DNA of 64,000 nucleotides from Paenibacillus vini (GTDB lineage Bacteria; Bacillota; Bacilli; Paenibacillales; Paenibacillaceae), in the NCBI RefSeq assembly GCF_018403325.1, contig NZ_BOSL01000006.1, forward strand, positions 1 through 64,000, in the 5' to 3' direction. Both the position numbers and the translations under genes were made by a program. The notes below the pieces were generated by a model. It had not been told where the DNA came from and did no database searches. It saw only the letters and a program-made list of their open reading frames with translations. The stretch's first letter is position 1, and the number at the start of each line of letters is the position of its first letter. Positions 7,323 through 15,759 of the stretch are shown here, piece by piece.

Positions 7323-8312
7323 ATGAAGTTTTATATGGGTGTTGATGCAGGAGGAAGTAAAACATATTGTTTGCTGGTGAACGAGAAGGGTGAGACCGTG
7401 GGCCGGGGAGTCTCCGGTAACGGAAATCACCAGACCAATCCGCTGGATGCGGAGAAGAATATAGCATCAGCGTGTTCCAATGCCCTAAGGGAAGCGGGTC
7501 TGAAACCGGCTGAGGTGGAATTTGCTTATTTCGGGCTTGCCGGGGCGGACCGGGAACCGGATTATGTCATTCTCCGGCCGATGATCGCCAAGCTCGGCTT
7601 TCCGAGACACGCCATTGCCTGCGATACCATGATCGCTATGCGCGCCGGAACGGACCGTTCTTACGGAGCCGTTGTCATCAGCGGCACCGGGTTTAATGCG
7701 GCGGCAAGGAACCGGGCGGGAGAGGAACTCCAATATGGCGGCTTCGGTTATTTATTCGGGGATGGACAGGGTTCGGGCCGGGACATGGCCAACTTTGCGT
7801 TCCGTTCGGCGGTACGTGCTTGGGACGGCCGCGGCAGACCGACCCTCCTGCATGACATGGTCTTGGAGACGACAGGATTTGCAAGCGTACCGGATATGCT
7901 GGATGCAGCCTTGGATGAGGGTTATGCGCCGCCGCTGCACTTGGCTGAGCTAATATTCCGGGCAGCGGGACAGGGTGATGAGGTGGCGGTCGGCATTCTC
8001 GCCGAGCAAGGAGTTGAGCTTGGCAATGCGGCAGCCGCATTGATTCAGCGTCTTGGAATGGAGAATGAAGAATTCGACGTCGTTCTGGGCGGTAGCGTGC
8101 TGGCCAAAAGCGTGCCGGCTATTATGCAGGATGCGCTGGCAAAGAGGGTACGGCTCACGGCACCGCAGGCGAAAATCACGAGAATCACCATGGAACCGGT
8201 TGCGGGCGCCGTGCTAAGCGCAATGGATCAGGCGGGAATTCAAGCCGGGACTCAAGTGATGAATAATCTGAATACTGTTTCATTTGACGATTTGAAAGGG
8301 GATGCGAGGTAG
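7323..8312 (+). CDS. BadF/BadG-type ATPase, probable N-acetylglucosamine-kinase-like sugar kinase
   Basis: A 329-residue ASKHA-fold ATPase related to eukaryotic-type N-acetylglucosamine kinases. The N-terminal phosphate-1 motif is GVDAGGSKTYCLL, and later motifs are VISGTGFNAAA and GDGQGSGRD. The start ATG 7323 is set by AAGGAG at 7308-7313; an ATG at 7296 has no ribosome site. Its TAG stop shares a base with the GTG start of the GH4 gene (8312), so the two are translationally coupled. I infer that it phosphorylates a sugar, possibly an amino-sugar, released by or feeding the GH4 enzyme. The exact substrate is not readable from sequence. Confidence 0.8.
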   Translation: MKFYMGVDAGGSKTYCLLVNEKGETVGRGVSGNGNHQTNPLDAEKNIASACSNALREAGLKPAEVEFAYFGLAGADREPDYVILRPMIAKLGFPRHAIACDTMIAMRAGTDRSYGAVVISGTGFNAAARNRAGEELQYGGFGYLFGDGQGSGRDMANFAFRSAVRAWDGRGRPTLLHDMVLETTGFASVPDMLDAALDEGYAPPLHLAELIFRAAGQGDEVAVGILAEQGVELGNAAAALIQRLGMENEEFDVVLGGSVLAKSVPAIMQDALAKRVRLTAPQAKITRITMEPVAGAVLSAMDQAGIQAGTQVMNNLNTVSFDDLKGDAR

Positions 8313-9619
8313 TGAAGGAACAACGGAAAATCAAAATTGCTGTCATAGGCGGGGGCTCATCTTATACGCCGGAACTGGTGGAAGGCTTGATCAAAGGTTA
8401 CTCAGATATGCCGGTATCCGAATTATGGCTCGTTGATATCGAAGAAGGCAGACATAAGCTTGAAATCGTAGGAAGTCTGGCGAAACGGATGGTAAAAAAA
8501 TCAGGACTTCCCATGCAGGTCCACTTGACGCTGGACCGGCGGGAGGCGATTCAGGGCGCTGATTTCGTTACTACCCAAATGCGCGTAGGCCTTTTGGAAG
8601 CCCGGAAGCTGGATGAGCATATTCCCATCCGTCATGGAGTCATCGGCCAGGAAACGACGGGTCCGGGAGGCATGTTCAAGGCGCTCCGAACCATTCCGGT
8701 CATCCTGGATATTTGCCGCGATATCGAAGAATTGGCACCGAACGCATGGATGCTGAATTTTACGAATCCAGCCGGGATGGTAACGGAGGCGGTGACCAAA
8801 TATTCCCGCGTGAAAACCGTAGGCTTATGCAACTCACCGATCAATTTCAAGAAATTTCTTGCCGAAGCCTACCAAACGCCCGAAAGCCAGGTTTTACCCG
8901 AATTTGTCGGAATCAACCACCTGCACTGGGTAACCTCGGCACTAGTGGACGGTAAAGAAAGATTGCCGGAATTGCTGATGGGCAAGGGCGAATACACAGC
9001 CAAAAACGTACCTACCATGGGCTGGGATCCGGAATTTTTGCAATCCCTCGTCTGTATTCCGACGTATTATCTGAAATATTACTATATGACGACGGAAATG
9101 CTTGAAGAGGAGAAGGCAGCGCTTGAAAAGGATGGGACCCGGGCCGATGTCGTTAGCCGTGTGGAGAAAGAATTGTTTGAGCTCTATGCCGACGAGACAC
9201 TGGAGGACAAACCGAAACAATTGGAGCAGCGGGGCGGAGCGTTCTACTCCGAGGCGGCGGTTCATTTAATGCAGTCGCTTTATCTGGGCCGGAACGATAT
9301 TCAAACCCTCAATGTGCGAAACGGCGGAATTTATGATTTCCTGCCGGAAGATGCCAGTATCGAAATTAACTGTGTCGTTACCTCCGGGGGCCCGATTCCG
9401 CTTGCGCCAAAGCATGTTCCGCAGCAAATCAAAGGATTGCTGCATGCGGTGAAAACCTATGAAAGCCTGGCGATCGACGCGGCCGTCAGCGGGGATCGGG
9501 GGCTTGCCCTGCAAGCGATGGTTCATCATCCGCTCGTGCCTTCGGTCTCCATCGCCAAGGTGCTGCTGGAAGAATTGCTGGAGGCTCACAAGCGTTATCT
9601 TCCGAACTTCTTTGCTTAA
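8312..9619 (+). CDS. 6-phospho-beta-glucosidase, glycoside hydrolase family 4
   Basis: A 435-residue GH4 enzyme. These use NAD+ and a divalent metal to open phosphorylated glucosides by a redox-assisted elimination. The N-terminal Rossmann motif is IAVIGGGSSYTPEL. C173 in LCNSPIN and H203 in GINHLHW are the metal ligands, and a tyrosine in the RGGAFYSEAA segment fits the catalytic base. The LNFTNPAG segment is typical of the 6-phospho-beta-glucosidase branch (LicH/CelF). The start is GTG 8312, overlapping the kinase stop by one base. No PTS genes are adjacent, so the phosphate on the substrate may come from the upstream kinase or from a PTS encoded elsewhere. Confidence 0.88.
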   Translation: MKEQRKIKIAVIGGGSSYTPELVEGLIKGYSDMPVSELWLVDIEEGRHKLEIVGSLAKRMVKKSGLPMQVHLTLDRREAIQGADFVTTQMRVGLLEARKLDEHIPIRHGVIGQETTGPGGMFKALRTIPVILDICRDIEELAPNAWMLNFTNPAGMVTEAVTKYSRVKTVGLCNSPINFKKFLAEAYQTPESQVLPEFVGINHLHWVTSALVDGKERLPELLMGKGEYTAKNVPTMGWDPEFLQSLVCIPTYYLKYYYMTTEMLEEEKAALEKDGTRADVVSRVEKELFELYADETLEDKPKQLEQRGGAFYSEAAVHLMQSLYLGRNDIQTLNVRNGGIYDFLPEDASIEINCVVTSGGPIPLAPKHVPQQIKGLLHAVKTYESLAIDAAVSGDRGLALQAMVHHPLVPSVSIAKVLLEELLEAHKRYLPNFFA

Positions 9620-9642
9620 TTTAATCAGTTTTGCATGACCAC

Positions 9643-9675
9643 AGCAGCCTTGGGATCATCTGGCCCCGGGCTGCT
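9643..9675 (+). terminator. Terminator of the GH4 operon
   Basis: AGCAGCC (9643-9649) pairs with the complementary GGCTGCT at the right arm, followed by ATTTTTG, 24 bases past the GH4 stop. Confidence 0.75.
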
Positions 9676-9817
9676 ATTTTTGCGGGCTTATCTCGTTCCT
9701 GATTCCACAGTACAAAAGCTTCCTTCCTTGCTTCTGACCGTTATGATATATTTTGATTAGAGCAGTTGGACAAGCATAGGCCGAAACGGCCACTATCGTT
9801 GAAGGAGAGATTGCGGA

Positions 9818-10105
9818 ATGATCAAGCATATCGTGTTGTTCAAATTGAAGGACTCCTCCCCGGAAAGCATTGCAACTACGGCCGGCGTGCTGCGCGACCT
9901 GAAGGGAAAAGTAGAGCAGCTCCGGGAGCTGGAGGTCGGGATCGATGTGGTTAAATCCGCGCGTTCCTACGATATCGCACTGGTGGCAACATTTGATTCT
10001 CTGGAGGATCTGGAAGGCTATCAGGTTCATCCCGAGCACAAAAAAGTAATCGAGCATATGACGCAGGTCCGGGAAAGCCAGGTAGCCGTCGATTTCGAAT
10101 TTTAG
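9818..10105 (+). CDS. Dabb-domain (stress-responsive A/B barrel) protein
   Basis: A 95-residue dimeric alpha-beta barrel protein. The N-terminal MIKHIVLFKLKD strand and the HPEHKKVIEHM motif near residue 70 are diagnostic of the Dabb family. Members occur in stress responses and as small-molecule binding or catalytic barrels, so no specific reaction can be assigned. It has its own GGAGAG ribosome site and no terminator before the DUF86 gene 57 bases on, so the two may be co-transcribed. Confidence 0.85.
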   Translation: MIKHIVLFKLKDSSPESIATTAGVLRDLKGKVEQLRELEVGIDVVKSARSYDIALVATFDSLEDLEGYQVHPEHKKVIEHMTQVRESQVAVDFEF

Positions 10106-10161
10106 ATCTTAATTAAACTGATTTCATAACTTCATCTATTGATCACGAAGGAGAACATGCC

Positions 10162-10590
10162 ATGTATTATGTAAACCGGGAACAAATCGAACGCCGGCTG
10201 AATGTAATTCCTGAGCTTGTGCAAGTTGTCGAAGCTGCCGGCTCCGCCCGCGAAGCGTCATTGCTCGAACGGTTTGCCGAAGAGAGAGCGCTTCATTTGG
10301 CGATTGAGATCGTAACGGACGTAGGGAGTTATTTGATCGACGGCTTTATTATGCGAGATGCAAGCAGCTACGAGGATATCGTTGACATCATGCATGACGA
10401 AAAGGTGATCGGCGAGGAGTTGTTTCAAATGCTGACCCGCCTGGTCCGGTTACGGAAGCCGCTCGTTCAGGAATATTTCGATTGGGACCGGAGCGGCGCT
10501 CATGCGCTGGCGGGACTTCTTCCGCAGCTGCTGGATGATTTTGCGGGCAGAGTTCGGGCGTATTTGGATAAGGAAGGGATCACAGTCTGA
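10162..10590 (+). CDS. DUF86 (HepT-like) protein, YutE type
   Basis: A 142-residue all-helical protein of the HepT/DUF86 family. HepT toxins carry an R-x4-6-H-x-Y RNase motif. Here the corresponding site reads RKPLVQEY, with the histidine replaced by glutamine, and no nucleotidyltransferase (MNT) antitoxin gene is adjacent. I therefore read it as the solitary housekeeping-type YutE branch rather than an active toxin. The motif DVGSYLIDGFIMRD at about residues 52-65 matches that branch. The start ATG 10162 follows GAAGGAG. Confidence 0.78.
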   Translation: MYYVNREQIERRLNVIPELVQVVEAAGSAREASLLERFAEERALHLAIEIVTDVGSYLIDGFIMRDASSYEDIVDIMHDEKVIGEELFQMLTRLVRLRKPLVQEYFDWDRSGAHALAGLLPQLLDDFAGRVRAYLDKEGITV

Positions 10591-10741
10591 CCGGAGCCTC
10601 TTTTTTTCTCGGGATGTGTGACGGGATAAGCCCAAGGTGCTTATAATACATTATCGATATAGGCATTTGCCCGGTAAACACAGGGATCGCCGTTTACGTC
10701 AGGGAAGATCCGGGATAATGCCGACAAGGGAGAGATGAAGC

Positions 10742-11197
10742 GTGAAAAAAGAAACTAAAGGCTTGATCTGGGGTGCCGCCATCGGTACGGTTCTTGGCGG
10801 GGTAACTGCGTTGCTGTTCGCTCCGAAACCGGGACGCGAGCTCCGCAAGGATATCGCCGACGGGGCGCGTCAGGTTAGCGAGAAAACGCAACAGGTCGCT
10901 GAGAAGGTTGGCGAACAAAGCAGCCAACTGGCAGGCAAGGTAAAGGAAACGGCCGAAGGACTGGTTAATGATTTCCAAGCATGGCGTGCGGCCAAGGGGA
11001 ACACGGAAATCGAAGACAAGGAAGTGCTGATTTCCTCGTTCGGGGAAGAAGAGGTTACTTCCGATGAGACGGCCGTAGTCGGTATTGCCGAAGAAGCGGA
11101 AGTTGAGGCGGCGGCTGCGGTAGAGCCGGAAGAGGCCGAAACTACAGTGGAGACAGCCGCTGCGGTCATAGAAGGGGAAACGGAACAAAAATTATAA
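10742..11197 (+). CDS. YtxH-domain general stress protein
   Basis: A 151-residue protein with an N-terminal Gly-rich membrane segment (LIWGAAIGTVLGGVTALLFAP) and the APKPGRELRKDI motif of YtxH proteins. An amphipathic helix follows (about 35-75), then a long acidic Glu/Ala/Val tail (from about 95) that is low-complexity. In Bacillus, YtxH-type proteins belong to general stress regulons; the function is unknown. The start is GTG 10742, just after AGAGATGAAGC. The acidic tail is longer than in short YtxH proteins. Confidence 0.82.
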   Translation: MKKETKGLIWGAAIGTVLGGVTALLFAPKPGRELRKDIADGARQVSEKTQQVAEKVGEQSSQLAGKVKETAEGLVNDFQAWRAAKGNTEIEDKEVLISSFGEEEVTSDETAVVGIAEEAEVEAAAAVEPEEAETTVETAAAVIEGETEQKL

Positions 11198-11223
11198 TAT
11201 GCAATTTAAGCATAAGAACAAGG

Positions 11224-11239
11224 AGACCCGAAAGGGTCT
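11224..11239 (+). terminator. Terminator after the YtxH gene
   Basis: AGACCC (11224-11229) and GGGTCT (11234-11239) flank a GAAA tetraloop and are followed by TTTTTG. Confidence 0.8.
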
Positions 11240-11387
11240 TTTTGCTTTTTTACGGTTAAATATGGAAAGAGCCCTTTTAGTTGTACGGCTTCATAAATTG
11301 AGTTAAGATTTAGGTACGCTTTATGGCCGCAAAACATAAAGTAGGTAGAGAAAACGAAATACAAATCTTTTGGCAAAAGGAAGCGGT

Positions 11388-12206
11388 ATGTTCGTGCAGC
11401 AAGCCATCGCAATATTAGACTCGGGCGTAGGAGGTCTCACTGTCGTCAAGGAAGTTATGAGACAGCTGCCTAGAGAAAAAATTATTTATTTCGGCGATAC
11501 CGCGCGCTCTCCCTATGGTCCTCGCTCTTCGGAAGAGGTGCGCCTATTTACCGAGCAAATCGTAGATTTTTTAGTTCAATTCGACCCTAAAATGATCGTA
11601 ATCGCATGTAATACCGCAACTGCGGCTGCTTTGGATTATATCAAGGCGAAGGTTTCCATTCCCGTCATCGGCGTCATTCATCCGGGAGCCCGGGCTGCCA
11701 TCAGCGCTACAAAGACCGGCAGAGTCGGAGTCATCGGAACGATCGGAACGATTCGGAGCGGCGCATACACCTCTGCTCTTAAAGAGCTGAATCCGGCGAT
11801 TGAAATCGTCAGCGAGGCTTGTCCCACACTGGCTCCGCTTGTGGAGCAAGGACGGTATGAAATGCCGGAAGCGCTGGAAGTCGTTGAGGATGCGCTCCGC
11901 GATATTAAGCAGTATCCGATTGATTGCTTGATTCTGGGTTGTACTCATTATCCATTTTTGAAAAGAACCATGCATAAAGTGATGGGGCCCTCGGTTAAAC
12001 TGATCAGCTCGGCGGATGAAACGGCTCGGGAGATCAGTACGGTCCTTCATCAAAAAGGCCGGCTTGCCCGCGGAAGCGAAATTCCGGTTCACCAGTTCTT
12101 TTGCAGCGGGGAACCTGAAATATTCCGCAGAATTGCACTGCAGTGGCTGGGAAGGCAAATTGAACTGACACCCATCGTCTGGCAGGTTTCCAACCCTTCC
12201 CGATGA
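11388..12206 (+). CDS. murI: Glutamate racemase
   Basis: A 272-residue cofactor-independent racemase that makes D-glutamate for peptidoglycan. The two catalytic cysteines are C74 in ACNTATAA and C185 in GCTHYPF. DSGVGGLTV (11-19) and YFGDTARSPYG (34-44) are family signatures. The start is ATG 11388, with AAAGGAAG at 11376-11383. A TTG at 11370 is possible but lacks a ribosome site. It is a single gene with its own terminator. The symbol racE is also used for this gene in Bacillales. Confidence 0.94.
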   Translation: MFVQQAIAILDSGVGGLTVVKEVMRQLPREKIIYFGDTARSPYGPRSSEEVRLFTEQIVDFLVQFDPKMIVIACNTATAAALDYIKAKVSIPVIGVIHPGARAAISATKTGRVGVIGTIGTIRSGAYTSALKELNPAIEIVSEACPTLAPLVEQGRYEMPEALEVVEDALRDIKQYPIDCLILGCTHYPFLKRTMHKVMGPSVKLISSADETAREISTVLHQKGRLARGSEIPVHQFFCSGEPEIFRRIALQWLGRQIELTPIVWQVSNPSR

Positions 12207-12210
12207 AGCA

Positions 12211-12249
12211 AAAAACCTTTGGACGGGATTTGTTCCGCCAAAGGTTTTT
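12211..12249. terminator. Terminator between murI and the lipid kinase
   Basis: AAAAACCTTTGG (12211-12222) pairs perfectly with CCAAAGGTTTTT (12238-12249). Because A and T runs flank both sides, it serves both convergent genes. Confidence 0.88.
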
Positions 12250-12268
12250 TTGTACATGTAGGTCTGGG

Positions 12269-13180
12269 CTATACAGCCAGGGAGTCCGGACACATCACCC
12301 GCAAAGCTCCCGGATCCGCGGATGCGGTGAGCGGAGTGGATGCGACATGTTCCCCGTCCCCCAGCGCCAGTCTCGGCAGGCTGCTGTGAATGGTAACGTT
12401 GCTGCCGCGGAGCATCGTCACGAAGGGGAAGCGGGTATGCTTGCCGAACAGCAGCGTCGGGAACAGCAGCATAAGCTTCAGCCGAGAACAACCGTGGACG
12501 ATGCAAATGTCCAGGAGACCGTCATCGGTTTTCGCATCGGGACAGATCGCCAGTCCTCCGCCATAAGTGGTTACATTGTTCACGGCGGCGAGCCAGGCGG
12601 ATGGGAAAGTGTGCTCGATCCCGTCGCATTCGACGCTCAGAGGTGCGGGACGGAAGGTAAGCAGCGTGTGGAAGACGCCGATAATGTAAGCGAGACGGCC
12701 CATGCCGAGTGCATTGCAAATTTTTTTGTAGCGGCTGTTGTTTACGTTATGGGCGACCTCGGCGTCAAACCCGACCGCCAGCGCAGTCAGCGTGCTGCCG
12801 CCGGAAATCGAGATGAGGTCGGCGTTCCGCGGCATCCCTTCCAGCATGACGTCCAAAGCGGCGGCAGTTTTTCTAGGAATCCTGAAGCCGCGGGCAGTAT
12901 CATTACCCGAGCCGGCGGGGAAGACGGCCAATGGAATGCCCGAATCCCGCATGGCGGGGAGAAGGCTGTGAATCGTGCCGTCGCCGCCCACCACACCTAC
13001 CGCTCTCCAGTCGGATTTAAGGGCGAATTGCTCCTTTAAATATGAATGCGCTTCCTCTGCGCTGCGGGTATATATATAATCATAAGGAATATTCCGACGT
13101 TGCAGGATATCCCGGATCTTTTTCCAAACCCGGTCCCCTCCGCCGTTGCCGGAATTTTGATTTACGATAAATAAATACAT
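12269..13180 (-). CDS. Diacylglycerol/lipid kinase family protein (DagK/YegS type)
   Basis: A 303-residue lipid kinase of the DAGK catalytic family. The nucleotide motif VGGDGTIHSLL begins near residue 64, and FPAGSGNDTARGF is the second signature. The C-terminal half is the beta-sandwich typical of YegS/DgkB. DgkB-type enzymes recycle diacylglycerol released during lipoteichoic acid synthesis, and an LtaS homologue lies 4 kb away; whether this protein is the DgkB orthologue is not certain. The start is ATG 13180, seven bases after GGGGG; ATG 13186 is an in-frame alternative. Confidence 0.85.
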   Translation of the reverse strand: MYLFIVNQNSGNGGGDRVWKKIRDILQRRNIPYDYIYTRSAEEAHSYLKEQFALKSDWRAVGVVGGDGTIHSLLPAMRDSGIPLAVFPAGSGNDTARGFRIPRKTAAALDVMLEGMPRNADLISISGGSTLTALAVGFDAEVAHNVNNSRYKKICNALGMGRLAYIIGVFHTLLTFRPAPLSVECDGIEHTFPSAWLAAVNNVTTYGGGLAICPDAKTDDGLLDICIVHGCSRLKLMLLFPTLLFGKHTRFPFVTMLRGSNVTIHSSLPRLALGDGEHVASTPLTASADPGALRVMCPDSLAV

Positions 13181-13272
13181 GACCATTCCCCCATCAATTT
13201 AGCAAGCAATCACCTGTAAATTCAGTGTAAGCAAAATAACGTTAAAAAGAAATCATTATTAATTAAAAGTGT

Positions 13273-13376
13273 GTGTTCAAAAAGTCGACTTTTCAGCACC
13301 GGAAGGCCCGTCTGAATTCAAGATTCGATGTCGGGTAAGCAACATGAAGCGCTTCGTGATCAAAAGATGACTTTAT
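13273..13376 (+). repeat. Two imperfect direct repeats around a palindrome
   Basis: GTGTTCAAAAAGTCGACTTT near 13273 and GTGATCAAAAGATGACTTTA near 13356 are similar 20-base direct repeats about 83 bp apart. The first includes the 14-bp palindrome AAAAGTCGACTTTT. It could be the remains of a small mobile repeat or a regulatory site upstream of the TraX-like gene. No transposase is present. Confidence 0.35.
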
Positions 13377-13405
13377 TGAATAACCTCTTAAAAGGAGTTT
13401 CGCGT

Positions 13406-14038
13406 ATGCAGTTGATTGCCATGATTACGATGCTGATCGATCATATCGGACTGCTGTTCTTCCCGGGCGAAATGGCCTGGAGAATAATAGGGCGGATCGC
13501 GTTTCCGATTTACGCTTATGCGCTTGTTCAGGGCTACACCCACACTTCCAATTTTAAAAAATATGCCCTCCGGCTGCTGTTAATCGCAGTCTTATCACAA
13601 ATTCCCTATCAAATTGTCGTCAACGAAGGCGGTTTGAACGTGGTGGCCACGTTGCTGGGAGCTGTGCTAGTGCTGCGAATGCTGGACAGTGTTAAACCGG
13701 GTCCGCTCTCCGCCTTGCTCATTGCGGGTTGCTGCATTGTGATGGAGGTACTGCCGTTCGATTATGGGGCATATGGACTGCTCCTCGTGCTTATATTCAA
13801 ATATGCGCGTTCAACGCAAATCCTGCTGATGCACCTGCTGCTGAATCTGGTTTATTTGCTGTCTTACGGCTGGGTCGTTCAAATGGTCAGCATATTGCCG
13901 ACCCTGGTCATCGTCTTCGGTCCGCAGCTTTGGAAGGCGATGGAGGCCCGGCGTGTGCCGGCCTGGGTTTGGCGTTCCTTTTACCCGGCGCATCTGGCGA
14001 TCCTTGCCGTCATCGTTTATATGGCGGGAACCGGGTAG
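13406..14038 (+). CDS. TraX-family integral membrane protein
   Basis: A 210-residue protein with about seven to eight membrane segments and the TraX signature near the N-terminus (LIAMITMLIDHIGLLFFP, then WRIIGRIAFPIYAYALVQGY). TraX of F-type plasmids acetylates pilin, but chromosomal Firmicute TraX proteins occur without conjugation genes and probably acyl-modify something else. None of the conjugation genes is present here. The start is ATG 13406, set by AAAAGGAG at 13390-13397; a longer frame from 13328 lacks a ribosome site and runs through the repeat upstream. Confidence 0.82.
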   Translation: MQLIAMITMLIDHIGLLFFPGEMAWRIIGRIAFPIYAYALVQGYTHTSNFKKYALRLLLIAVLSQIPYQIVVNEGGLNVVATLLGAVLVLRMLDSVKPGPLSALLIAGCCIVMEVLPFDYGAYGLLLVLIFKYARSTQILLMHLLLNLVYLLSYGWVVQMVSILPTLVIVFGPQLWKAMEARRVPAWVWRSFYPAHLAILAVIVYMAGTG

Positions 14039-14124
14039 GTATCAGCCTGTTTTCGAACGGGTGGTACGTTTGGGAATACGGATGACGTTCCGGCGAAACG
14101 CATTAATGGATTGAGAGAGGGGGC

Positions 14125-15072
14125 TTGGAAATTCTGACTGCTGCCGGCAATCACGTCCATCGTCCTATCGTCGCCATTGAGCGCGGCGGATTCCGCAATG
14201 CAGATTATGTAGATCAAATGAGTCGCCTGTTGCAAAAATATGATGTCCTGAGAAGCAGGCAGATCGGCACAAGCGTGCTGGGGCAGCCTTTGTTTGCCCT
14301 GATTGTGGGCGATGGCCCGGAAAAGGTTCATATCAACGCCGCGGTTCATGCTAATGAGTGGATTACAGCGCCGCTGCTGCTGCGCTTTGTGGAGGAGCTG
14401 GCAGCGGCGAGAAGCGCTGGCGACACTTGCGGCCTCGATGCGGTCACGCTGTGGGCGGTGCCGATGGCCAATCCGGACGGCGCGGACCTCGCGCAGGACG
14501 GAATCCCGCCCGGCTGCGCCTGGGCGGAGGAGCTGGCCGCGTGGAACGGCGGCAGCGGGGATTTTCGCCGCTGGAAGGCCAATATCCGCGGCGTCGATTT
14601 GAACGACCAGTTCCCGGCATGCTGGGAACTGGAGCGGGAGCGCCGGGGACTGGCTGCCCCGGCGCCGCAGGATTACGGCGGGCCGCATCCGCTCAGTGAG
14701 CCGGAGGCGGCCGCGCTGGCCGGGCTAACCCGCGCCGAGCGGTTCAGCCGGGTCTTGTCCTTGCATACGCAGGGCAAGGAGATTTACTGGAACTACCGCG
14801 ACCGCGAGCCGCAGGAAGCGGAAGCGATGGCGGAACGGCTCGCGGCGGCAAGCGGCGAAGGGAGCGATGGCAGCAATGGCAGCGGCGGCGGATACCACGC
14901 AGTCAAGCTGAGCGGCAGCGATGCCGGATACAAAGACTGGTTCATCGACGAGTTCCGCCGGCCCGGCTTTACCGTGGAGGCGGGGGAGGGCGTGAACCCG
15001 CTGCCGGTGGAGCAGTTTGACGACATCTACAAGGGATTGGCGCCGATTTTGGCGGAATTTATCCGGGGGTAA
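14125..15072 (+). CDS. M14-family zinc carboxypeptidase, gamma-D-glutamyl-diamino acid peptidase-like
   Basis: A 315-residue metallopeptidase. H75 and E78 in NAAVHANEW, and H214 in LSLHTQG, are zinc ligands; E285 in FTVEAGEG is the catalytic glutamate. It resembles the catalytic domain of gamma-D-glutamyl-L-diamino acid endopeptidase I, which cleaves spore or cell-wall peptides, but it has no LysM repeats and no signal peptide. The start is TTG 14125 behind GAGAGGGGG. GC content rises strongly from 14400 to 14900, and a Gly/Ser-rich loop (243-256) looks like a local expansion. Substrate is inferred. Confidence 0.85.
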   Translation: MEILTAAGNHVHRPIVAIERGGFRNADYVDQMSRLLQKYDVLRSRQIGTSVLGQPLFALIVGDGPEKVHINAAVHANEWITAPLLLRFVEELAAARSAGDTCGLDAVTLWAVPMANPDGADLAQDGIPPGCAWAEELAAWNGGSGDFRRWKANIRGVDLNDQFPACWELERERRGLAAPAPQDYGGPHPLSEPEAAALAGLTRAERFSRVLSLHTQGKEIYWNYRDREPQEAEAMAERLAAASGEGSDGSNGSGGGYHAVKLSGSDAGYKDWFIDEFRRPGFTVEAGEGVNPLPVEQFDDIYKGLAPILAEFIRG

Positions 15073-15117
15073 GCTGCCCTCGGATTTTTGCCGTGAGCCT
15101 GGCCTTTTCCCCATGTA

Positions 15118-15297
15118 ATTGGAAATATCCATTCATTTTAGCTCGACATTGCTCAAAGATATGCCTTGATTGGAAATATCCAATGAAATTATCGGATTGG
15201 CACTTGTTTATAGCAAAAGAGCCCATTATGATTGGAAATATCCAATCAAACTCTTAAATTTGCTTCTTGTGCATTGCTTTAACTGGAAATATCCAAT
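15118..15297 (+). repeat. Palindrome quartet element, locus A
   Basis: Four near-identical units with core ATTGGAAATATCCAAT (ATTGGA, AATA, TCCAAT) lie at 15118-15133, 15169-15184, 15231-15246 and 15282-15297. Start spacings are 51, 62 and 51 bp, so the outer and the inner pair share the same centre (15207.5). All four have the same orientation. Units 2 and 3 are exact; units 1 and 4 have one change in an arm. The element fills most of the 301-bp gap between the M14 peptidase and the DUF1232 gene. The sequence between units is not repeated. It shares geometry with four other loci in this window. Confidence 0.85.
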
Positions 15298-15373
15298 GAG
15301 CACGGCTAGCCGATTTTTGATTTCACTAAAAATAGGGTATCTTATCGTATAAAGTATTGAAGGGGGAATGTCG

Positions 15374-15631
15374 ATGAAATGGTCAAAAATATGGTCGCTG
15401 CGCCACTGGGGACATGTTTTTCGCCGGCTTCCCGCACTGTTGAGGTCGCCCCGGATTCCGCTTATGGACAAGCTGCTGCTTGTAGTGCCCGCTATTTTGT
15501 ACTGGGTCTTGCCGGATGTGCTGCCATTCATCCCGATTGACGATATGGCGGTGACGATGCTGCTGATGAACTGGTTCGTGTCGAGAGCGGAGCGGAAAGA
15601 ACAGGCCGGCATGAAGCAAATCGGGAAATGA
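15374..15631 (+). CDS. Small membrane protein, DUF1232/YkvA-like
   Basis: An 85-residue protein with one or two membrane segments around residues 30-62, containing LLLVVPAILYWVLPDVLPFIPIDD. The LPDxxPFIPIDD motif is the hallmark of the YkvA/DUF1232 family, whose function is unknown. The start is ATG 15374, with AGGGGGA upstream. ATG 15368 also fits but sits too close to the ribosome site. It lies directly after palindrome quartet A. Confidence 0.68.
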   Translation: MKWSKIWSLRHWGHVFRRLPALLRSPRIPLMDKLLLVVPAILYWVLPDVLPFIPIDDMAVTMLLMNWFVSRAERKEQAGMKQIGK

Positions 15632-15759
15632 GTAATCATGCGAGCGGAGCTCGGATTTAGCGAACATGACTTATATGTGACGGTCTTGCGCGATAGACGA
15701 TGATTATTTACAATAGGAATATTGAAGATGTTACTCTGGATAGAGATAGGAGAGGTTCT

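Noticed and set aside
10162-10590. HepT toxin of a toxin-antitoxin pair
   Set aside because: The RNase motif histidine is glutamine (RKPLVQEY) and no MNT antitoxin gene is adjacent.
12203-13039. A 278-codon plus-strand open frame
   Set aside because: It is the antisense shadow of the lipid kinase gene, has no ribosome site and no recognisable protein motif.
13406-14038. TraX as sign of a conjugative element
   Set aside because: No other transfer, relaxase or replication genes are present; chromosomal TraX proteins are common in Firmicutes.
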